A stretch of 64,000 bases of DNA from Azotimanducus sp963663145 (lineage in GTDB: Bacteria; Pseudomonadota; Gammaproteobacteria; Pseudomonadales; Azotimanducaceae). The DNA lies in contig OY760134.1 of assembly GCA_963663145.1 (NCBI GenBank), positions 372,001 through 436,000 of the forward strand. The letters run 5' to 3'. The translations under genes and the position numbers were made by a program. Numbering within the stretch: position 1 is the stretch's first letter; every line of letters begins with the position of its first letter. Below are positions 57,263-64,000 of the stretch, piece after piece. Below the pieces are notes generated by a model that was not told the DNA's origin, did no database searches, and saw only the letters and a program-made list of their open reading frames with translations.

Positions 57263-57975
57263 TCAAGGCCAGTGCTGAACCTTTAGGTCGGCACTGGTCA
57301 TTATTCTGTTCCAAGTTTCAAATACTTGGGCATCGTGCCACTTTACGGGAGCGGTGCTCCGGTTTAGGTAGCGGCCTGCCATGTACACCACCACGTCTGC
57401 CACCTGTAGAAAGCGGCTATGGTGTGAACGGGTGAAGTGGACTGTGTCCACCAATCTGCCTAGCGGTCTTCCGAAATACATCGGTGTTTTACCGGAAGTC
57501 TTGTACTCGGAAAAATCGACTACCGAGCGGGCGACCTCGTCTTTTTCATAGTCACCGAAAACAATACCCAAATCATCAATCTTGTCCAGATAGTCGTAAG
57601 CCCGCTCCAAAAACAGCATCAATCCTAACCGATACTCTGGAGTAGGGTATGGATACTTCCGTCAGTGACCTTTGACATCGATGCGCACAACACGAATGGG
57701 GATTTGGTTGCTGATGAGAAAGGTGGCGAAATAATCGAATACCTCGATTCGTTCCGGCAGTTTCCGCCCCTTGAATGGACCTTTGCCATGGAACATCTCG
57801 TTCCCGTGGAACTCACTTTCAGCTACCAAGGAACTCGTTCCGAAAAGTTAAACTGAATTCGAGTAAGCGTTTCCTCAAGCTCAAGCACCTTGGCTTCCGG
57901 TACCAAGATGCCGCCTATGTTGAAGAAAGGGTTTTCCTCGCTGTGTTTGTTTTCGTCGAAATAGATTAGGTGCAT
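57263..57975 (-). pseudogene. DUF3800 protein, interrupted
   Basis: The minus strand from ATG 57975 reads MHLIYFDENKHS and NIGGILVPEA, a typical DUF3800 start (RNase-H-like D-E at the N-terminus). The frame shifts near 57855 and continues through FHGNEMFHGKGPF and NQIPIRVVRIDVKGH to a TGA at 57664-57662. Beyond it the same frame runs RKYPYPTPEYRLGLMLFLE to the C-terminal signature HHSRFLQVADVVVYMAGRYL, ending at 57263. One frameshift and one in-frame stop (probably from CGA) break an otherwise full-length gene. DUF3800 genes are often found in mobile or defence-related contexts. Confidence 0.75.
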
Positions 57976-58248
57976 GGACTGTGGGCGCTAGAGCAGTGAT
58001 GAGAACTGGCCGGTGACGGCTCGGATATCGGTGCGGAACAGTATTCTACAATTAGCCCAACGCATTCCTTGCCCGTTCGGCATGCCACTCTCGGACACGC
58101 GCATCTCTCTCCTGGATAGAGCGGACAATCTCACAACTTACCAATCGCCAGATAGATTCCCAAATCCGCGTCTTAAGGATGTATGCTGATAGGCTTTGAT
58201 CATGCCAAGTGGGCTTGGTGAAAGTCACGGATGCAATGGAGGCCGCGC

Positions 58249-59532
58249 GTGAAACTTATTTCATCTCCTAGAACCCTCAGTCTTCTAGGTTTCCCCTTCC
58301 TCTTGTTCGCATCATCCGCAGCCTTTGCCGCGGATGGCCTCGATTCGGGTGACAGCGCTTGGATCATCACGGCAAGTGCGCTGGTGCTGTTCATGACGCT
58401 GCCTGGACTGACCATATTCTATGCCGGTCTTGCCCGCGCCCAGTCGGTCCTCTCGGTCATGATGCATTGCTTGTCCGTGTGTTGCATCGCTTCGGTGCTT
58501 TGGTTAATTTGTGGATACAGTCTTGCGTTTAGTGGGGAAGGCCTGTTTATCGGCAATCTCGACAAGATGTTCGCCATTGGAATCAGCGAGGCCTCCATGA
58601 GCGGCAGCATTCCGGAGATGGTGTTCTTTGTGTTCCAAATGACCTTTGCGGTGATCACGCCCGCGCTGATCGTCGGTGCCTATCCTGAACGCATCAAGTT
58701 TAGTGCCGTACTGCTCTTCAGCGGTGCGTGGTTGCTTCTGGTCTATGCCCCCATCTGTCACTGGGTGTGGGGAGGAGGCTGGCTCTCCTCCATGTTTGGC
58801 GTGATGGATTTTGCCGGAGGCCTCGTGGTTCACGCCTCGGCGGGCGTGTCCGCGCTGGTATTTGCATGGGTACTTGGTGGACGGCGCGGATTCCCGGAGC
58901 GAGTTGCGCCGCCGCACAGCCCTGGGTTGACCACCATCGGCGCCTGCATGCTCTGGGTGGGTTGGTTCGGGTTCAATGGCGGTAGCGAGCTTGCGGCTAA
59001 CGGCAGTGCGGGTCAGGCGATTCTCGTGACTCACATTTCTGCCTGCACTGCGGTCATCATCTGGTCCGCGCTTGAGTGGGTCCGCTTTGGAAAGCCCAGC
59101 CTCGTGGGCGCGGTCACTGCCGTGATCGCTGGCTTGGGTGCAATTACTCCGGCATCAGGTGACGTAGGCCCGGTTGGCGGACTCATCATCGGGGCTTCGG
59201 CTGGTGCGCTTTGCTACTTTGCCGTGTCCTTCATCAAGTCGACCGTCAAGATTGATGATTCCTTTGACGTATTCGCCGTCCACGGCGTTGGCGGTATTCT
59301 CGGCACCTTGTTGGTGGCCCCCTTGGCGCTTGAATTGGGAGATACATCGGTTACAGAGCAATTGACAGCTCAGGTGATCGGCGTGCTCGCGACGGTCGCA
59401 TGGGCAGGCGTGATCACCTTCATACTGGCCAAGGTCATCAACATGCTCGTCGGCGGTATGCGGGTGGATGTGAACACCGAGATCGAAGGCCTCGACCTGC
59501 ACGCCCACGGCGAGCACGGGTATTACATATAA
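58249..59532 (+). CDS. amt: Ammonium transporter
   Basis: An AmtB/Rh-type channel for ammonium. The start is likely GTG 58249, with TGGAGG seven bases upstream, giving 427 residues: a signal-like first helix (LLGFPFLLFASSAAFA), then 11 membrane helices. Conserved features include GLARAQSVLSVMM, the pore region with twin His (VHASAGVSALV and FAVHGVGGILG) and LWVGWFGFNGGS. The C-terminal tail (EIEGLDLHAHGEHGYYI) carries the GxDxxxHGExGY signature that contacts PII proteins. No glnK is adjacent, although one usually is in this group. Confidence 0.96.
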   Translation: MKLISSPRTLSLLGFPFLLFASSAAFAADGLDSGDSAWIITASALVLFMTLPGLTIFYAGLARAQSVLSVMMHCLSVCCIASVLWLICGYSLAFSGEGLFIGNLDKMFAIGISEASMSGSIPEMVFFVFQMTFAVITPALIVGAYPERIKFSAVLLFSGAWLLLVYAPICHWVWGGGWLSSMFGVMDFAGGLVVHASAGVSALVFAWVLGGRRGFPERVAPPHSPGLTTIGACMLWVGWFGFNGGSELAANGSAGQAILVTHISACTAVIIWSALEWVRFGKPSLVGAVTAVIAGLGAITPASGDVGPVGGLIIGASAGALCYFAVSFIKSTVKIDDSFDVFAVHGVGGILGTLLVAPLALELGDTSVTEQLTAQVIGVLATVAWAGVITFILAKVINMLVGGMRVDVNTEIEGLDLHAHGEHGYYI

Positions 59533-59628
59533 TATAGGTGTAGCTCGACAACGACCCCAGCAAGAGCAAGAATCCCCCTCGAGTGGGCGTTCTGGCTTTG
59601 TCCCTCAACACCGCGCTCAATTTGAGCC

Positions 59629-61125
59629 TTAGCGAACAAAGCCTCTGCCGGTTACCTGTATGCCCATCCGTTCGATCTGTGCTCGCGTGGCCTGTGCTCC
59701 CAATGCCAGTAGGAATTGCTCCAACGACAAGGTTCCAACTTTGCTCCGTTCTTGCGGGTGTTTTACTGAACCGCTTGGAAAGACCAGATACGAGTTTCCT
59801 TGAAATTCGGAATGAGCCTTCATTAAGGCTTGAACGCCCTGGCGCCGATGTGTGCCGGAGGAGGCAATCTCGAATGCAAGCGGCTGTCGCGGGTCGGCAT
59901 AGATAAGGCCCACCTCGCTTTGACGGCGGTGCCAGTGGTGTACGCGCACCCCGGCATGCAGACCGAGGGCATGAAGAGATGCCGCGGCTAGGTTCTCCAA
60001 GAGCAGCCCGAGTTCCGTTGGATCGTCGAGCGGCGCGAGACCTCGCTGAAGGGCCGCGTTCCTCACTGCAGCGTCGATGAAGTAGAGCTTGCGAAGTCGA
60101 CGCTGGACATGAGATTCGGCCCCCGAATAGTTGGGCAACAAGAAGATGAGGAATGCACGCTCAAGATACGAGAGGTAGCGGTCGACTGTTGGCTGCGTAA
60201 TGCCGAGTTCTTGCGCAAGTCCGGACGTGGATAGCAGGCCCGATATCTGTCCTCCGAGAGTGTAGAACAAGCGCTCAAGGGTCATCGGGTTGTTGAGTCC
60301 GAACGATTGGGGTATGTCCTTGTAGATTGCCCGTTCCACGGCATCGCCGCGTAAAGTTCGCTGGGACTCAAGCACCAATTCGGAGAGACCTCTCTCTTTC
60401 AACGAAGACTGGTCGTGACGGACCAAGAGTTCGGGAAATCCGCCGGTGAGAAGGTAAAACTGCCGCAGTCCTGTGAGTTGTGCATTGAAAGTCGAACTTG
60501 TTGGCAAGTCTCGCAACGTCTCTTGCAGCGAGTCGCCGACAGAAATTTCTTGCGACGCGCCGATAAGATCAAGAAACTCGTCGAACTGAAAGGGCAAGAG
60601 ATGCTGCTCATCCCAGCGTCCCACTCCAGATTCAGTAGTCCGTCGTCGTATGAGCGAAGTGGCGCTGGATGTGGCAGCGATTCGAACCGGCCAAGCCTCG
60701 TCGTAGAAAGTCTTCAACCAAAGATCCCAGTCTTTGCCGTAAACGAGTTCGTCCAACATCAAATAAAGTGGTGATTCTTGGGTCGCTTTGGCGGTTCGGA
60801 TGGAACTCTCCACGATCGGGCCAAGCGGCTGGTCGTTGAGTAACGGGTGGTCGAGCCGCCACCAAGCGATTTTGTTGGGCGCTACACCGCGTTCAAGTAG
60901 ATTGCCCACGGTTTGATAGAGCACCGTCGTCTTTCCAACCCGTCTTGGCCCCAAGAGGAGCTGAAATCGGTCTCGCCGTTGCCCCATGAGTCGTCGCCAC
61001 AACACGCGGGCGAGGGGGCGTTGATAGTGTGGAGCCAACACACTTGGAACTTTGCCGTCTCGCTGCCAGGGCATTTGCTCGGCAAGCACGCGGGCAAGAT
61101 CTTCTTCCTGAGGTGGCCAGTTCAT
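59629..61125 (-). CDS. AAA ATPase with DUF4143 domain
   Basis: A 498-residue ATP-binding protein. The N-terminal AAA_14 domain has Walker A GPRRVGKTT and Walker B LYLMLDELVYG; the sensor-like IAATSSATSLIRRRTTESG follows. The C-terminal half is a DUF4143 domain with a winged-helix segment (LAQELGITQPTVDRYLSYLE) and the nuclease-like end (RQSEVGLIYADPRQPLAFEI). These ATPases are common but of uncertain role. It is convergent with amt. An inverted repeat lies 35 bp upstream of its start. Confidence 0.85.
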   Translation of the reverse strand: MNWPPQEEDLARVLAEQMPWQRDGKVPSVLAPHYQRPLARVLWRRLMGQRRDRFQLLLGPRRVGKTTVLYQTVGNLLERGVAPNKIAWWRLDHPLLNDQPLGPIVESSIRTAKATQESPLYLMLDELVYGKDWDLWLKTFYDEAWPVRIAATSSATSLIRRRTTESGVGRWDEQHLLPFQFDEFLDLIGASQEISVGDSLQETLRDLPTSSTFNAQLTGLRQFYLLTGGFPELLVRHDQSSLKERGLSELVLESQRTLRGDAVERAIYKDIPQSFGLNNPMTLERLFYTLGGQISGLLSTSGLAQELGITQPTVDRYLSYLERAFLIFLLPNYSGAESHVQRRLRKLYFIDAAVRNAALQRGLAPLDDPTELGLLLENLAAASLHALGLHAGVRVHHWHRRQSEVGLIYADPRQPLAFEIASSGTHRRQGVQALMKAHSEFQGNSYLVFPSGSVKHPQERSKVGTLSLEQFLLALGAQATRAQIERMGIQVTGRGFVR

Positions 61126-61159
61126 AACTGATCATCTTAGTATTTTTGAAGCGGTAACT

Positions 61160-61184
61160 TTAACATATATGGTGAATATGTTAA
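61160..61184. promoter_or_regulatory. Palindromic operator-like site upstream of the ATPase gene
   Basis: TTAACATAT (61160-61168) and ATATGTTAA (61176-61184) are perfect 9-bp inverted arms around a 7-nt spacer, inside an AT-rich patch of an otherwise GC-rich region. The site is 35 bp upstream of the ATPase start and could bind a dimeric repressor. No regulator gene is adjacent. Confidence 0.5.
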
Positions 61185-61316
61185 TGAGTTTCCGGTACGA
61201 CGGAAGGGAAACTCGACCTGAAGGACACGCCTTCAATGAGGACTTAGCGCTGTAGCCAAGGCTTGCGCGCCTTATTTTCGTTATTACCTTTGACGGGGCT
61301 TTGCGCGAACGGGAGA

Positions 61317-62366
61317 TCACGCTCCAGACTTTAGCAAATCAAAGCTTTGCAACTCCTCGCACATAGCGATGCTGCGCCGCGCCATGGTCATGAACATGTC
61401 GTTGCCTCGCTCGGTTTCGCCCACCAAGGTGGCGACCAGCACCGACATGTTGAGTCCGGCGGGCGCAAAGTGGCGATAGAGTCGCCAGCATTCATCCCAA
61501 CTCACCGTGACGCCATAGCTCCGCACTACCTCGAGATAGTGTTCGAGCAGCGTACGCTCGTTTTGCGCCCTGCGCCTTGTGGACACCGAAGTGCCCATGA
61601 AGTAGCTGACATCCTGAAAGGCGTGTCCGTGGTTGACTGATTGCCAATCGAATACGGTGAGTGGGCGGGGTCCACCAAACATCATGTTGTCGAGCCGGTA
61701 GTCGATGTGGATCACCGTCCTTGCGGATGCCGGTGATGCGTAGGCCTCTTGCACTTGGCCGAAGGTGTCGGCGGCCTCGCGCTCGGCTTGGGTAAGCCGC
61801 GATCCGTAGCGCTGATAGAAGACTTCAAGAAACGCCGAAAAGGGCGGCGGTTCTGACGTTTCCATGCGCATGGGTGCGAGCAAGGGCAGCTTGACGAGAT
61901 CCGGGTCGCCCCAGCGCGGCCCATGCAGCTTCGCGAGTTCCTCAAGCGCGAGTGCGGCTTGATCTAGGCTGCATTCGGACATTTGATCGATTTGCACTGC
62001 GGGCGCCAGATCCTCCATGAGGATGATGAAGTCATGGTTGCGGACATCGAATTCCGCCGCGAAACAACGCGGTGCTTGGATATCGAGGGTGTTCGCGAGC
62101 TCCGAGTAAAAGAACACCTCGCGTGCGTAATTGTTGAGCCGAACGCCCAAGCGTTTGCTTAAGGGGTTGGTGGACGGGAACTTTCCGACCAGACTGTTCG
62201 GCAGGTCGCCATCGGCTGTGAGCTGGAAGCGGGCATTGTCGCCAATCTGACCGGCACCTATGCTTTGCCAAGAGAGGTCCCGAACCCTGCCGCGCAGCCC
62301 CGAGGCGTTTAATCTCGAAGTGAGCCATTCGGGCGAAACGCGATCAGGACTGGCTGGGACGTTCAT
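61317..62366 (-). CDS. Aminoglycoside-phosphotransferase/ecdysteroid-kinase-like protein
   Basis: A 349-residue protein-kinase-like phosphotransferase. The N-lobe has LVGKFPS (ATP-Lys) and the hinge MEDLAPAV; the C-lobe catalytic motif is VIHIDYRLDNMMF (HxDxxxxN) and the metal-binding Asp lies in TVFDWQSVNHG. Insertions and the pattern LAKLHGPRWGDP resemble the CHK/EcKinase-like branch found near acyl-CoA and steroid metabolism genes in bacteria rather than true aminoglycoside resistance enzymes. It is divergent from the LLM oxidoreductase with 76 bp between starts. Confidence 0.85.
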   Translation of the reverse strand: MNVPASPDRVSPEWLTSRLNASGLRGRVRDLSWQSIGAGQIGDNARFQLTADGDLPNSLVGKFPSTNPLSKRLGVRLNNYAREVFFYSELANTLDIQAPRCFAAEFDVRNHDFIILMEDLAPAVQIDQMSECSLDQAALALEELAKLHGPRWGDPDLVKLPLLAPMRMETSEPPPFSAFLEVFYQRYGSRLTQAEREAADTFGQVQEAYASPASARTVIHIDYRLDNMMFGGPRPLTVFDWQSVNHGHAFQDVSYFMGTSVSTRRRAQNERTLLEHYLEVVRSYGVTVSWDECWRLYRHFAPAGLNMSVLVATLVGETERGNDMFMTMARRSIAMCEELQSFDLLKSGA

Positions 62367-62442
62367 CCATTGCGTGCAGGTGAGGCATCGGGCGGATGAT
62401 ACTATTCATCGCGACTTGAAAACCCTTGGGGCAGTCTCCCGA

Positions 62443-63531
62443 ATGTACCCGGAATACCAATCGAAGTTTCCTGAACTCGGATTCTATGGTCTGCCGGGAC
62501 ACACTCGCAGGCCGCGGGATGTCTTGCGCCAAGCCCAGGATGGCGAGGCGCTGGGTCTTGGTAATCTGATGGTATCGGAGCGAGCCGATTACAAGGAGAT
62601 CTCCGCCATCTGCGGGGCCTGCGCCGCCGTGACCGATTGCATCTACATAGGCACTTCAGCCACCAACCTCAATACCCGCCATCCAGTAGTCACCGCGTCG
62701 ATCGCCAGCACACTGAATCGCCTGTCCGAGGGGCGGTTTGCCCTCGGCTTGGCCAAGGGCATTGGGTTGCGCTGGAAGATGATCGGCCTTCCCTTTCCGA
62801 GCTTCGAAATCGAGGCTGAATTTCTCGACATGATGCGACGCATGTGGTGTGGCGAGCGCGTCGGCAACTATTCGGGAGCGTTGGGGAACATCCGGCAGAT
62901 GGGTCTCGCCGACTATGTCGATGAGGACATACCGATACTCTACGTCGGATTCGGTCCGAGGAGCCTGATGAATGCGGGCCGCATCTACGACGGCGCGCAC
63001 CTGCACACCTTCATGGGGCCGGGCGCGTTGACCAGCTCCGTCAAGCGGATTCGCGCGGGCGAGAAAGAGGTCGGTCGCAAGTCAGGCAGTGTCAAGATCT
63101 GGTCGGTGTTGGCGACCCTGTGTGATCCGTCGGAGGAAGCCTATCTCAAGCACATAGTGGGGCGGCTCGCCACCTATTTGCAGATACCCGGCTATGGTGA
63201 AGCATTGGTATCGGTCAATGGCTGGGATCAAGAGACCCTGACGGAATTTCGCGACCATGAAGCAGTGAAGTCCATTCCGGGGTTGGTTGACAGCGTCGCC
63301 AGTCTGGAACAGATCTCGGCCATCGACAGGATATTGCCTGAGTCATGGAGACCAGCGGCGATCGGCGATGCCAAGACCTGCGCCGAGCGATGGCTTGAAG
63401 AGTTCGAGGCCGGTGCCGACGGCATCATCATTCATGCCAGCACCCCGGAAGAGTTTGAACCTGTGCTCCGGGAATACGAGAAGATTCGACCCGCGAGCAG
63501 ATTCGAGGGTCGCCTGAATCGTCCTGCCTGA
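62443..63531 (+). CDS. LLM-class (luciferase-like, F420-type) oxidoreductase
   Basis: A 362-residue TIM-barrel oxidoreductase of the bacterial-luciferase superfamily. I start at ATG 62443 (MYPEYQSKFPELGFYGLPGH); earlier codons overlap the divergent gene. ERADYKEISAICGACAAVT, TSATNLNTRHPVVTASIAST (shown in part) and RFALGLAKG match the LLM pattern. The sequence style recalls the actinobacterial TIGR03857 group; whether the cofactor is F420 or FMN cannot be decided, and no F420 genes are in the window. The next gene starts 43 bp downstream on the same strand. Confidence 0.85.
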   Translation: MYPEYQSKFPELGFYGLPGHTRRPRDVLRQAQDGEALGLGNLMVSERADYKEISAICGACAAVTDCIYIGTSATNLNTRHPVVTASIASTLNRLSEGRFALGLAKGIGLRWKMIGLPFPSFEIEAEFLDMMRRMWCGERVGNYSGALGNIRQMGLADYVDEDIPILYVGFGPRSLMNAGRIYDGAHLHTFMGPGALTSSVKRIRAGEKEVGRKSGSVKIWSVLATLCDPSEEAYLKHIVGRLATYLQIPGYGEALVSVNGWDQETLTEFRDHEAVKSIPGLVDSVASLEQISAIDRILPESWRPAAIGDAKTCAERWLEEFEAGADGIIIHASTPEEFEPVLREYEKIRPASRFEGRLNRPA

Positions 63532-63574
63532 GCGGGTGGCAGAGGACAATCGCAGCAAGTTCGGAGACGACAAG

Positions 63575-64000
63575 ATGCTCAACAGACTCGACGACTATCC
63601 GGTTCACCAGACCTCCGAACCCTTGGCGCAGCCGGCGACCAGCGACGTCAATTTCTATGACCGGACTTGGTTTGGCGGCTACGCGGTTGATGCATCCTAT
63701 TACTTCGGGATTGGCATGGCGGTCTATCCGCACTTGGGGATTCTCGATTGCGCCTTCAGTCTCGTGCGCCGAGGCGGACTGCAGCACTGCTTCTTCGCGT
63801 CACGTCGCGCACCCCTGGAGCGTACCGAAATGCAGGTGGGGCCCATGCGCATTGAAGTGATTGAGCCCATGCGCCGAACGCTGGTAGCGCTCGACGACAA
63901 CGACAGCGGTCTTGCCTGTGAGCTCGTCTTTTCGGCGCGTACCGCGGCCATTCAGGAAGGCCGCCAGACCCTCTGGCAAGGTGCGCGCCGATTCATGGAT
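63575..64000 (+). CDS. Uncharacterised protein, 3' end cut by window
   Basis: ATG 63575 follows GGAG by eight bases and the frame stays open for 142 codons to the window end. It opens MLNRLDDYPVHQTSEPLA, then NFYDRTWFGGYAVDASYYFG and repeated Arg-rich segments (VRRGGLQHCFFASRRAPLE). I recall similar proteins next to LLM oxidoreductases and acyl-CoA genes, apparently a beta-rich DUF7064/7065-like fold, but cannot assign a function. The 43-bp gap suggests an operon with the LLM gene. Confidence 0.65.
   Translation, partial: MLNRLDDYPVHQTSEPLAQPATSDVNFYDRTWFGGYAVDASYYFGIGMAVYPHLGILDCAFSLVRRGGLQHCFFASRRAPLERTEMQVGPMRIEVIEPMRRTLVALDDNDSGLACELVFSARTAAIQEGRQTLWQGARRFMD

Overview
The window reads as a chromosomal segment of a GC-rich gammaproteobacterium. 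The basis is the complete six-subunit Na+-pumping NADH:quinone reductase (nqrABCDEF), Coq7 ubiquinone hydroxylase, the rlpA-dacA-lipB cell-envelope/lipoate block, a class I ribonucleotide reductase with ATP cones, FeoAB, a large TonB-dependent receptor, and a conventional SSB ending in DDIPF. The genus cannot be fixed from what is visible. No phage, plasmid, rRNA or CRISPR signal was seen.

Layout. 1-7.5 kb: 3' part of thiL, beta-carbonic anhydrase, coq7 with a double cNMP-binding protein, purD, purH, tsaD and a DUF6884 gene that overlaps the tsaD 3' end antisense. 7.7-15.5 kb: secreted M20 peptidase, APC permease, a CDP-alcohol phosphatidyltransferase-like membrane protein that has lost its catalytic aspartates, acyl-CoA ligase, rlpA, dacA, lipB. 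15.7-21.5 kb: nqrABCDEF operon. 21.9-31.6 kb: NUDIX hydrolase, enoyl-CoA hydratase, nrdB/nrdA, nadK, mocA-like and xdhC. 31.7-37.5 kb: rhomboid protease, then a decayed zone with a pepN pseudogene, an intact Y1 (HUH) REP-associated-type transposase and a CaiB-type CoA-transferase pseudogene. 37.5-43.2 kb: ssb, uppP, a small membrane protein, a MerR-like/TPR fusion, feoB and feoA. 44-50.7 kb: TonB receptor, Cys/Met-metabolism PLP enzyme, Rpn/PD-(D/E)XK protein, ureohydrolase. 50.7-55.6 kb: adenine deaminase, Tat-exported FAD amine-oxidase-like enzyme, YtcJ-like amidohydrolase. 55.7-64 kb: symporter remnant, tRNA-Met, RsbW-like ATPase, VOC protein, broken DUF3800 gene, ammonium transporter, AAA/DUF4143 ATPase, phosphotransferase, LLM oxidoreductase and the start of one more gene.

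The most notable system is a dispersed repeat with the invariant head GGGGACAGGC. By eye I count 24 exact copies, all between 22.8 and 43.4 kb and none in the other 43 kb. They occur as direct arrays and as inverted pairs able to form hairpins, the best with perfect 29-bp arms. The only transposase of the matching type lies inside this zone. I infer a REP/RAYT-like partnership: a domesticated HUH transposase and its non-autonomous palindromic elements, which occupy promoter regions (nrdA/nadK, NUDIX/enoyl-CoA hydratase, the MerR-TPR gene) and also occur inside the decayed pepN. Pseudogenes (pepN, caiB-like, DUF3800, AGCS symporter) indicate ongoing gene loss, or in part assembly error.
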